DNA of 64,000 bases, taken from contig NZ_CP110644.1 of assembly GCF_026153515.1 (NCBI RefSeq), positions 532,501-596,500 on the forward strand. Reading direction: 5' to 3'. Below, one piece after another: positions 56,888 through 64,000 of this stretch (its first letter is position 1; each line of letters opens with the position of its first letter). Origin of the DNA: Pseudomonas sp. KU26590. GTDB taxonomy: Bacteria > Pseudomonadota > Gammaproteobacteria > Pseudomonadales > Pseudomonadaceae. The notes under the pieces are model-generated. The model was not told where the DNA came from and ran no database searches. It saw nothing but the letters and a program-made list of their open reading frames with translations. Position numbers and translations under genes: made by a program.

Positions 56888-57676
56888 ATGAAGAAGACGT
56901 TTTTGTTCACCGCACTGGCGGCTGCTCTCTCCCTGGGCATCAGCGCTGCACAAGCTGCCGAGAAGCTTGTCGTGGGCGCCACCGCTGTTCCGCACGCCGA
57001 GATCCTTGAGCTGATCAAGCCTGAGCTGGCCAAAGAAGGCGTGGACCTGCAGATCAAGGTCTTCACTGACTACGTGCAGCCGAACGTGCAACTGAACGAG
57101 AAGCGTCTGGACGCCAACTACTTCCAGACCAAGCCTTACCTGGACGGCTTCAACAAAGGCAAGGGCGCTACCCTGGTGACCGGCGTCGGCGTACACGTCG
57201 AACCGTTCGGCGGCTACTCGAAGAAGTGGAAGTCGCTCGCCGAGCTGCCTGACGGCGCAACCGTTGCCATCCCCAACGAAGGCAGCAACGCCGGTCGTGC
57301 CCTGCTGCTTTTGCAGAAGAACGGCCTGATCACCCTGAAAGATCCGACCGACGCCTTGGCTACGCCGAAAGACATCGCCACCAACCCTAAACACCTGAAG
57401 TTCCGCGAACTGGAATCGGCGCTGCTGCCGCGCGCGCTGGATCAGGTTGACCTGGATCTGATCAACACCAACTACGCGCTGGAAGCCAAGCTCAGCCCTA
57501 AAAAGGACGCGCTGATTCTGGAAGGTGCCGACTCGCCGTACGTGAACTACCTGGTGACCCGTACCGACAACGCCCACACCGACGCGATCGAGAAGCTGTC
57601 CAAAGCGCTGACCAGCCAGCAAGTCAAAGACTTCATCAACAAGAAGTACGACGGCGCAGTTATCCCGGCGTTCTGA
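56888..57676 (+). CDS. MetQ/NlpA-family substrate-binding protein
   Basis: 262 residues. The signal peptide ends AAQA|AEK, with no lipobox Cys, so it is a soluble periplasmic protein rather than the lipoprotein usual for MetQ. Family motifs: VGATAVPHAEILELIKPELA, LNEKRLDANYFQTKPYL and IPNEGSNAGRALLLLQKNGL. No MetNI genes are adjacent; the following genes encode an organosulfur-type dioxygenase and transporter. The ligand may be methionine or a related sulfur compound. Confidence 0.9.
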   Translation: MKKTFLFTALAAALSLGISAAQAAEKLVVGATAVPHAEILELIKPELAKEGVDLQIKVFTDYVQPNVQLNEKRLDANYFQTKPYLDGFNKGKGATLVTGVGVHVEPFGGYSKKWKSLAELPDGATVAIPNEGSNAGRALLLLQKNGLITLKDPTDALATPKDIATNPKHLKFRELESALLPRALDQVDLDLINTNYALEAKLSPKKDALILEGADSPYVNYLVTRTDNAHTDAIEKLSKALTSQQVKDFINKKYDGAVIPAF

Positions 57677-57984
57677 TGAAGGCCTGAATGCGCGATTGCA
57701 GCGCGTTCATGTGTACAAAACGCGCTTGTCCGATGTTGGTTCATCTGTCTGCTGACTTGTTGTCATCGGGTGCACGGAATCGCAGCGGGTAAGCGCGTTT
57801 TGCGTTTGAAGCTTAAAGATCCGTCAATGTTTCCGGGCCTGCGGCCGCGCTGATGACGATGATGGCCGACGGCTGTCCCTAGGTCGTTCGGCGCTATGCA
57901 TATGCTCTATCGATATTTAAAATTCCGTTCTTATAGCTTTAAAGTCCTCCCTCCTTAGCCACACCTCTTGGAGTCGGAGTTCTC
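57677..57984. other. Promoter region of the TauD-like operon
   Basis: About 308 bp. An AT-rich block at 57905-57950 (TCGATATTTAAAATTCC, then TTCTTATAGCTTTAAAG) probably holds the promoter. TTCTTA elements recur upstream of oscA and the hydrolase gene. There is no gene here. Confidence 0.45.
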
Positions 57985-58878
57985 ATGCCAGCAGCCTCCC
58001 ACGCTTCGTCCGTGCAAGCGCCCGGTCAGCCGTTCGATGTGCGTCCATTCGCCGAAAAGGTGGGCGCGGAAATTGTCGGTCTGGATCTGTCCCGCCCGCT
58101 CAACGACACTGATTTTGCCCGCGTGCATCAAGCGCATCTGGATTACCACGTGGTCGTTTTTCGCGATCAGCACATTACCCCGCAGCAGCAGATCGATTTC
58201 AGCCGCCGTTTTGGCGTCCTGCAGATTCACGTGCTCAAGCAGTTCCTGCTCACCCATCATCCCGAGATTTTGATCGTCTCCAACATCGTCGAGAACGGTC
58301 AGCCGGTCGGGCTGGGCGATGCCGGCAAATACTGGCACTCGGACCTGTCCTACAAAGAGCTGCCGAGCCTGGGCTCGATGCTCTACGCCCAGGAACTGCC
58401 GAGCGAAGGCGGCGACACGTTGTTCGCCGACATGCACCTGGCCTGGGAGACGTTGCCCGAGCATCTGCGCAAGGCCGTCGAGGGGCGCAACGCCGCGCAC
58501 AGTTACACCTCGCGTTACAGCCATGGGCATAACGCCGATAACTGGCGCCCGACCCTCAGCGCTGAACAGCTGGCACAGGTCGCGGTGGTCAGCCATCCGA
58601 TCGTGCGCACCCACCCGGAAAACGGGCGTAAGGCGCTGTTCGTCAGCGAAGGCTTCACGACCCATATCGTTGGCCTGCCGGACGATGAGAGCCAGGCGAT
58701 TCTGACTGAGCTGTACGCCCACAGCGTTCGCCCGGAAGGTGTTTACCGCCACAAGTGGCAGGAGAACGACATGGTGTTCTGGGACAACCGTTCGCTGATT
58801 CATCTGGCCGGCGGCACGCCCGATCACCTGCGCCGTCGCTTGCACCGCACCACCATTCAGGGCGATGCGCCGTTCTGA
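57985..58878 (+). CDS. TauD/TfdA-family alpha-ketoglutarate dioxygenase
   Basis: 297 residues. Iron ligands are His and Asp in KYWHSDLSY (about 112-120) and the distal His, probably in NRSLIHLAGG or RRRLHRTTIQG near the C-terminus, with the 2-oxoglutarate Arg in the last segment. It starts PFDVRPFAEKVGAEIVGLDL, as in TauD and AtsK relatives. It would hydroxylate the carbon next to sulfur, releasing sulfite or sulfate. GGAG lies 5 nt upstream. The ATPase gene follows after 13 bp. Confidence 0.92.
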   Translation: MPAASHASSVQAPGQPFDVRPFAEKVGAEIVGLDLSRPLNDTDFARVHQAHLDYHVVVFRDQHITPQQQIDFSRRFGVLQIHVLKQFLLTHHPEILIVSNIVENGQPVGLGDAGKYWHSDLSYKELPSLGSMLYAQELPSEGGDTLFADMHLAWETLPEHLRKAVEGRNAAHSYTSRYSHGHNADNWRPTLSAEQLAQVAVVSHPIVRTHPENGRKALFVSEGFTTHIVGLPDDESQAILTELYAHSVRPEGVYRHKWQENDMVFWDNRSLIHLAGGTPDHLRRRLHRTTIQGDAPF

Positions 58879-58891
58879 TCAGGAGAGCTCC

Positions 58892-59773
58892 ATGAATGCC
58901 GCTCTGCAAAGCCACACGGCTAGCGATCGCTTGAACGCGCAACAGGTCAATCAGCCCACCGCTGAAGCGCTGCTGCAAGTAAAGGGCGTCAGCCTTGAAT
59001 ACCGCACGCCCGAACGCGTAGTGCGGGCCACCCATCAAGTCAGCTTTGAAATTGATCCTGCTGATCGTTTTGTTCTGCTCGGCCCGTCGGGCTGCGGCAA
59101 GTCAACGCTGCTCAAGGCCGTGGCCGGGTTTATCCGGCCCAGCGAAGGGCAGATTCGTCTGGCCGGACAGCAGGTCACGGAACCGGGGCCTGACCGGATT
59201 GTGGTGTTTCAGGAATTCGACCAGTTGCCGCCGTGGAAGACGGTGATTCAGAACGTCATGTTTCCGCTGCTGGCCTCGCGCACCTTCAAGCGTCGTGAAG
59301 CCGAGGAGCGTGCGCGGTATTACCTGGAGAAGGTCGGCCTGAGCGCCTTCGCCGATGCCTATCCGCACACGTTGTCCGGCGGCATGAAGGCGCGCGTGGC
59401 GATTGCCCGGGCGCTGGCGATGCAGCCGAAAATCCTGCTGATGGACGAGCCCTTCGCCGCGCTTGATGCGCTGACCCGCCGCAAGATGCAGGAAGAGTTG
59501 CTGGAGCTGTGGGAAGAGGTGCGCTTCACCCTGCTGTTCGTGACCCACTCCATCGAAGAAGCACTGGTGGTGGGCAACCGGATTCTGCTGCTGTCGCCCC
59601 ATCCGGGCCGCGTGCGCGCCGAGATCAACAGCCATCAGTACACCCTGAAAAGCCTCGGCGGCGTTGAGTTTCAAGCGTCTGCGCAGCGAATTCACCGGCT
59701 GCTGTTCGACGAAGGCGAAGCGCCTGCGGTCGAGCCGGATCTGCGGTTTCAGGATGTTCGTATTGCCTATTAA
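58892..59773 (+). CDS. ABC transporter ATP-binding protein (TauB/SsuB-like)
   Basis: 293 residues. Walker A is GPSGCGKST (about 65-73), the Q-loop is VFQEFDQLPPW, the signature is LSGGMKARV, Walker B is ILLMDEPFAALD and the switch is VTHSIEEAL. It belongs to the nitrate/sulfonate/taurine ATPase group. The ATG at 58892 has GGAG upstream. It works with the permease and binding protein downstream, from which it is separated by a REPIN. Confidence 0.92.
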   Translation: MNAALQSHTASDRLNAQQVNQPTAEALLQVKGVSLEYRTPERVVRATHQVSFEIDPADRFVLLGPSGCGKSTLLKAVAGFIRPSEGQIRLAGQQVTEPGPDRIVVFQEFDQLPPWKTVIQNVMFPLLASRTFKRREAEERARYYLEKVGLSAFADAYPHTLSGGMKARVAIARALAMQPKILLMDEPFAALDALTRRKMQEELLELWEEVRFTLLFVTHSIEEALVVGNRILLLSPHPGRVRAEINSHQYTLKSLGGVEFQASAQRIHRLLFDEGEAPAVEPDLRFQDVRIAY

Positions 59774-59787
59774 CATGCACATCCCCT

Positions 59788-59877
59788 TGTAGGAGCGCGC
59801 TTGCCCGCGATTGCGGTGTGTCAGAGGACATCAATGTCACAGGCACACCGCAATCGCGGGCAAGCGCGCTCCTACAG
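59788..59877. repeat. REPIN between ATPase and permease genes
   Basis: TGTAGGAGCGCGCTTGCCCG and a near-perfect inverted copy CGGGCAAGCGCGCTCCTACA; even the loop arms match (CGATTGCGGTGTG/CACACCGCAATCG). It would form a very strong hairpin inside the operon message. Confidence 0.92.
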
Positions 59878-59904
59878 GGGCGTGGCGCACATGAGATTGC
59901 ACCC

Positions 59905-60771
59905 ATGAGCCTTTCACCCCCTCTGCGGCAAGAATACGAAGTCGTGCTGGAGCCTTTCACTCAGGAAGACCTGGCCCGCGACATTTCCCTCGCGCAACGC
60001 ATCTGGCAGGTCAGCTGGGTGCGTAAAGCCGTCATCCTCGTGGCGCTGGCAATCATCTGGGAAATCGCCGCGCGGATTCAGGGCAACGATCTGCTGCTGC
60101 CGAGCTTTCTGCAAACCGCTTCGGCGTTTATCGACGGCATCGCCAGCGGAGAATTGCTGACCAAGGTCTGGATCTCCCTGACGGTCCTGATTAAGGGCTA
60201 CCTGATCGGCATCGTTATGGCGTTCGGCCTGACCACGCTGGCGGTGTCGACCCAGCTGGGTCGCGACCTGCTCGGCACGCTGACGGCGATGTTCAACCCG
60301 CTGCCGGCCATCGCGCTGCTGCCGCTGTCGCTTCTGTGGTTTGGCCTGGGTGAAAACAGCCTGATCTTCGTGCTGGTGCATTCCGTGCTCTGGGCGTTGG
60401 CGTTGAATACGTACGCGGGGTTTCTCGGCGTCTCTGAAACCCAGCGCATGGCCGGGCGCAATTACGGCCTCAAGGGCCTGCGGTTCGTCTGGTACATCCT
60501 GATTCCTGCCGCGCTGCCGTCGATTCTTGCCGGCCTGAAAATCGGCTGGGCATTTGCCTGGCGAACCCTTATCGCCGCTGAACTGGTGTTTGGCGCGTCT
60601 TCGGGCAAGGGCGGTCTGGGTTGGTACATCTTCCAGAATCGCAACGAGCTGTACACCGACAAAGTGTTCGCGGGCCTGGCGGCAGTGATCATCATCGGTC
60701 TGCTGGTGGAAAACCTGCTGTTCAGCAACGTCGAACGCCTGACTGTGAAGCGGTGGGGCATGCAGCGCTGA
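59905..60771 (+). CDS. ABC transporter permease (TauC/SsuC-like)
   Basis: 288 residues with about 6 membrane segments. The EAA-type loop is SETQRMAGRNYGLKGLRFVW (about 173-192). The ATG at 59905 follows the REPIN; its ribosome site is weak. A longer in-frame start would run into the repeat and is rejected. It forms the inner-membrane channel of a sulfonate or sulfate-ester importer. Confidence 0.9.
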   Translation: MSLSPPLRQEYEVVLEPFTQEDLARDISLAQRIWQVSWVRKAVILVALAIIWEIAARIQGNDLLLPSFLQTASAFIDGIASGELLTKVWISLTVLIKGYLIGIVMAFGLTTLAVSTQLGRDLLGTLTAMFNPLPAIALLPLSLLWFGLGENSLIFVLVHSVLWALALNTYAGFLGVSETQRMAGRNYGLKGLRFVWYILIPAALPSILAGLKIGWAFAWRTLIAAELVFGASSGKGGLGWYIFQNRNELYTDKVFAGLAAVIIIGLLVENLLFSNVERLTVKRWGMQR

Positions 60772-60858
60772 TCTGCTTTAACTACGAACGCTTCGCCTCG
60801 TGGCAGCTGGATGGGCAATGAGGCCGTCACCCCCTTTCGCCTTCATCGTGAGCAATGT

Positions 60859-61893
60859 ATGGATTTTTCAAAGACAGCTGTACCGTTCAAGCGTCCGGCA
60901 CTGACCGCGTTCGCCGCCGCACTGGGTCTGGCTGGCGCCTTGTTGAGCAGCGGCGCCCACGCTGAAGGCAAGATCAGCATCGCCCAGCAGTTCGGCATCG
61001 GTTATCTGATTCTGGACGTCGTTCAGCAGCAGAAGCTGATCGAGAAGCACGGCAAGGAGCAGGGCCTGGACATCAAGGTCGACTGGAACAGCATTTCCGG
61101 CGCCACCGCGATGAATGAGGCCTTGCTGGCTGGCGCGTTGGACGTGGTGTCGGCGGGCGTGCCACCGATGCTGACCATCTGGGACCGCACCAAGGGCAAG
61201 CAGAACGTCAAGGCGATTGCCTCGCTGGGCTCGATGCCCAATTACCTGCTCAGTAACAATCCGAACGTGAAGACCCTCAACGACTTAACCGAAAAGGACC
61301 GCATCGCGGTGCCGGCGGCGGGCGTGGGCTTCCAGTCGCGCACCTTGCAGATCGAAACCGCGAAGCTGTTCGGCAACGACAATTTCAAGAAATTCGACAA
61401 CATCTCCGTCAGCCTGCCGCACCCGGATGCCACGTCGGCGCTGATCGCCGGTGGTTCGGAGATCAGCGCGCACTTTTCCAGCCCGCCGTTCCAGTACCAG
61501 GAACTGGAAAACCCCAAGGTGCATAAGGTGCTGAGTTCGTACGATGTGCTGGGCGGTCAGGCGACCTTCAACGTGCTCTACACCACTCAGAAATTCCACG
61601 ACGAAAACCCCAAGACCTACAAAGCGTTCTACGACGCGCTGGCCGAGGCCGAACAAATCATCAAGGCCGACAAGCCTGGGGCGGCGAAGACCTACATCGA
61701 CGTCGAGAAATCGAAACTGCCATTGCCGCTGGTGGAGAAGATCGTCTCCGACCCAGAAATCGACTTCACCGTCGTGCCTCAACGCACGTTTATCTACGCC
61801 GAGAAACTGCACGAGCTGGGTGTGCTGAAAAACAAGGCCGACAGCTGGAAGGATTTCTTCTTCGAAGAAGCCCATGGTGGCGCGGGGAGTTGA
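60859..61893 (+). CDS. ABC transporter substrate-binding protein (sulfonate/taurine type)
   Basis: 344 residues, NMT1/TauA-SsuA-like. The signal peptide (FAAALGLAGALLSSGAHA, cleavage before EGK) is followed by ISIAQQFGIGYLILDVVQQQ and AMNEALLAGALDVVSAGVPP, which form the ligand pocket. It is periplasmic. It ends the dioxygenase-ATPase-permease-binding protein unit. The exact ligand (sulfonate, sulfate ester or other) cannot be read from sequence. Confidence 0.9.
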   Translation: MDFSKTAVPFKRPALTAFAAALGLAGALLSSGAHAEGKISIAQQFGIGYLILDVVQQQKLIEKHGKEQGLDIKVDWNSISGATAMNEALLAGALDVVSAGVPPMLTIWDRTKGKQNVKAIASLGSMPNYLLSNNPNVKTLNDLTEKDRIAVPAAGVGFQSRTLQIETAKLFGNDNFKKFDNISVSLPHPDATSALIAGGSEISAHFSSPPFQYQELENPKVHKVLSSYDVLGGQATFNVLYTTQKFHDENPKTYKAFYDALAEAEQIIKADKPGAAKTYIDVEKSKLPLPLVEKIVSDPEIDFTVVPQRTFIYAEKLHELGVLKNKADSWKDFFFEEAHGGAGS

Positions 61894-61963
61894 TCCTCAA
61901 TGTTTGATCGGGTTGTTTAGATAGGCCATATAGGGGAGGCGGTGTGTCAGTCACCCCGCTTCG

Positions 61964-61994
61964 CGACCGTCGTAACCTCCGATTGCTCCTACAG
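61964..61994. repeat. Single REP-like element
   Basis: The reverse complement reads TGTAGGAGCAATCGGAGGTT, the same as the left arm of the REPIN at 51182. Confidence 0.7.
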
Positions 61995-62076
61995 GGGATT
62001 GGCGTCCGTCGAAGATATTCGCCGCGGACGCAAAACTGATCTACGTCAGACGCAGATGCTGGGCCCGGCGCATGAC

Positions 62077-62718
62077 TGTAGGAGCGCGCTTGCCCGCGAA
62101 CGCGGTGTGTCTGCCATCATCAATGTCACAGACCCACCGCCTTCGTCCGCATGCGGCCCAGACCAAGCGCGCTCCTGCACTGATCTATGTCCGGCGCGGG
62201 ATGTCTGGCGTATGAAATATCGGTAGGAGCGTGGCTTGTCCCGCGATCTGGCGCGCAGCGGCAGCAGGTTTGCCACCGGTTTCTGCCTGACCCACCGCGC
62301 GAACCGATTCCACGACCGGTTCCCGGCCGATCGCGGGACAAGCCACGCTCCTACAGGGGGATTTGCGTCAGATGCAGTTTGGCACGGCACGAAACCTGTA
62401 GGAGCGCGCTTGCCCGCGAACGCGTTGTGTCCGCCAATATCAATGTCACAGACCCACCGCCTTCGTCCGGATGCGGCCCAGGCCAAGCGCGCTCCTGCAC
62501 TGATCTATATCCGGCGCGGGATGTCTGGCGTATGAAATATCGGTAGGAGCGTGGCTTGTCCCGCGATCTGGCGCGCAGCGGCAGCAGGTTTGCCACCGGT
62601 TTCTGCCTGACCCACCGCGCGAACCGATTCCACGACCGGTTCCCGGCCGATCGCGGGACAAGCCACGCGCCTACAGCGGGATTTGCGTCCGGCGCAGATG
62701 TTTGGCGCGGCATGAACC
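62077..62718. repeat. Tandem duplication of a REPIN pair (2 x about 320 bp)
   Basis: Unit 1 (62077-62396) and unit 2 (62397-62718) are nearly identical with about 20 scattered differences. Each holds two inverted REP pairs, one of the GCGCGCTTGCCCGC type and one of the GCGTGGCTTGTCCCGC type. A partial third unit starts at 62719. Confidence 0.9.
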
Positions 62719-62770
62719 TGTGGGAGTGACCGGGGTGGTGCTCCACCTTGCCCGCGAACGCTGTATGTCC
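62719..62770. repeat. Partial REP element
   Basis: TGTGGGAGTGACCGGGGTGG, then CACCTTGCCCGCGAACG. The insertion around GGTGGTGCTCCACC resembles the one in the REPIN after cysA. Confidence 0.7.
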
Positions 62771-62962
62771 GCCAACATCGATGTCACAGACCACCCCCCC
62801 CATCGCGGACCGGCGCGCTCTAGCGTAGATTAGCGTGCGCTGTAGATTCCGGCAGAGTTCAGTACCGCCAAGGAACCCTGATCTACGCTCACAGTCGCAT
62901 TAGCACATCGCAACGGCGTCCGGCAGCGCGGTGTCGCAACGGCATTGGCACAAGGAGCTTGC

Positions 62963-64000
62963 ATGCCCGCCCAACCCTCTCTTTTTCGTGGTCGTCTGAC
63001 TGTTCTCTCCATCGGTCTGTGCCTGGCCGTTCTCGCCGGCTGTGAGAAGGAAAAACCCCAGGAACCGGTGTTGCCCCGGGTCCAGATCCAGGAAGTCAAA
63101 ACCAGTGAATACGCCGCTGCGGTCGCGCTCACCGGGGACGTGCAGGCGCGCGTGCAGACGCAGCTTTCGTTCCGGGTGGGCGGCAAGATCATTCAGCGGA
63201 CGGTCGATGTCGGCGCTCGGGTGTCGGCCAGGCAAGTGCTGGCCAAACTCGACCCCAAAGACCTGCAAACCAACGTCGAATCCGCCATCGCCGCTGTTGC
63301 TGCCGAGCAGGCGCGGGTGAAACAGACTTCCGCCGCCTTCGTGCGTCAGGAAAAGCTTCTGCCCAAGGGCTACACCAGCCGCAGTGAATACGACTCGGCC
63401 CAGGCGCAGTTGCGCGGCAGTCAGAGCGCGCTCAAAGCCGCCCAGGCGCAACTGGCCAACGCCCGCGAGCAACTGAGTTACACCGCATTGATCGCCGATG
63501 CGCCTGGCATCATTACCGCGCGGCAGGCTGAGGTAGGCCAAGTCGTGCAACCAACGGCGCCGATCTTCAGCCTGGCCCGCGATGGCGAGCGTGACGCCGT
63601 GTTCGACGTTTACGAATCGCTGTTCGTCAACCCGCCCACCGACCAGCCGGTCGAAGTCACGTTGCTGGACAACCCCAAGGTCAAGGCCGTCGGTAAAGTC
63701 CGCGAAGTCACCCCGGCCGTTTCAGCGCAGACGGGCACGCTGCAAGTGAAAATCGCACTCAGCTCACTGCCGCCGGGCATGGACCTGGGTTCGGTGGTCA
63801 GTGCAGCCCTGGCCGTACCGGCCAAGACCAGCGTCGAGCTGCCATGGTCGGCGTTGACAAAAGGCCTGGGCGATCAACTCGGCAAGCCTGCCGTTTGGGT
63901 GGTTGATGGCGACAACAAGGTCAGCTTGCGCGGCGTCACCGTTGGGCGCTACCTCACAGGTAAAGTGATCATTGTCGACGGTCTGAAAAACGGTGAAAAA
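62963..64000 (+). CDS. RND efflux periplasmic adaptor (partial, runs off the window)
   Basis: At least 346 residues, with no stop before the window end. The lipoprotein signal has lipobox LAGC (Cys27). The adaptor then has the barrel-sandwich strands (SFRVGGKIIQRTVDVGARVS), an alpha-helical hairpin (about 95-175, rich in Ala/Gln) and the return lipoyl strand ADAPGIITARQAEVGQVVQP. It links an inner-membrane RND pump to an outer-membrane channel; the pump gene should follow. AAGGAG lies 6 nt before the ATG. Confidence 0.93.
   Translation, partial: MPAQPSLFRGRLTVLSIGLCLAVLAGCEKEKPQEPVLPRVQIQEVKTSEYAAAVALTGDVQARVQTQLSFRVGGKIIQRTVDVGARVSARQVLAKLDPKDLQTNVESAIAAVAAEQARVKQTSAAFVRQEKLLPKGYTSRSEYDSAQAQLRGSQSALKAAQAQLANAREQLSYTALIADAPGIITARQAEVGQVVQPTAPIFSLARDGERDAVFDVYESLFVNPPTDQPVEVTLLDNPKVKAVGKVREVTPAVSAQTGTLQVKIALSSLPPGMDLGSVVSAALAVPAKTSVELPWSALTKGLGDQLGKPAVWVVDGDNKVSLRGVTVGRYLTGKVIIVDGLKNGEK

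Larger units (their letters stand above)
61894..62962. other. Repeat-rich spacer of about 1 kb
   Basis: It contains at least five REP-type elements, two of them inside a 320-bp tandem duplication. Open frames across it are repeat artefacts: they sit on both strands and carry the same translated REP sequence. The last 120 bp should hold the promoter of the RND adaptor gene. Confidence 0.75.

Noticed and set aside
46573..62790. Regularly recurring repeats considered as a CRISPR array
   Set aside because: Copies are inverted pairs scattered between genes, not direct repeats with unique spacers; no cas genes are present.
61942..62803. Open frames of 94-150 residues in the repeat-rich spacer
   Set aside because: They translate REP sequences, appear on both strands and repeat with the duplication; there is no coding evidence.

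Overview
The window reads as chromosomal DNA of a Pseudomonas, most likely of the fluorescens/syringae lineage. Three things point there: the rRNA and spacer tRNA sequences, the many REP/REPIN repeats built on GTAGGAGCGCGCTTGCCCGC, and conserved gene blocks (gabD-gabT; desA, a c-di-GMP phosphodiesterase, oscA, sbp and cysTWA) whose order matches what I remember of P. aeruginosa. All family assignments come from reading motifs; no database search was run.

Layout. 1-4110: the distal part of an rRNA operon (16S 3' end, tRNA-Ile, tRNA-Ala, 23S and two tandem 5S genes, each 5S with its own terminator). 4146-9915 (minus): a four-gene operon matching mgoBCAD/pvfABCD, with a haem-oxygenase-like oxidase, an AurF-like di-iron N-oxygenase, an adenylation-thiolation-reductase NRPS and an SRPBCC protein. 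This family makes small diazeniumdiolate or pyrazine-N-oxide signals. A type II thioesterase lies upstream. 11548-17552: a GntR regulator, aldo/keto reductase, MFS transporter and polar amino acid ABC transporter, with a divergent LysR gene. 18986-28806: housekeeping and accessory genes (HAD phosphatase, YdgA-like protein, MscS channel, TetR-controlled epoxide hydrolase pair, chemoreceptor). 28864-29916: four tightly packed small genes of unknown role.

30561-37347 is a small AT-rich island at the 3' end of tRNA-Arg(CCG). It is bounded by a 24-bp duplication of the tRNA end. It carries a P-loop ATPase fused to a PD-(D/E)xK nuclease, a complete IS5-family element with CTAA target duplication, a coupled two-gene unit (helical-repeat protein plus HEPN protein), and a decayed phage-like fragment. 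It has no recognisable integrase. It is the best candidate here for undescribed anti-phage functions.

37766-51008: GABA catabolism (gabDT), an HDOD protein with a degenerate receiver domain, cyclic-di-GMP enzymes, desA, then oscA-sbp-cysTWA for sulfate uptake. 51293-54848: an Mpo1-like membrane protein, Crp/Fnr and AraC regulators, and a second desaturase. 55139-61893: probably an organosulfur-scavenging region (hydrolase, unusual AAA+ protein, MetQ-like binding protein, TauD-like dioxygenase and an ABC transporter). 61894-62962 is a repeat-rich spacer with a 320-bp tandem duplication of REPINs. The window ends inside an RND efflux adaptor gene.

The most notable points are the signal-synthesis operon with RsmA/CsrA-type sites over two of its ribosome binding sites, and the tRNA-Arg island with its two defence-like modules.
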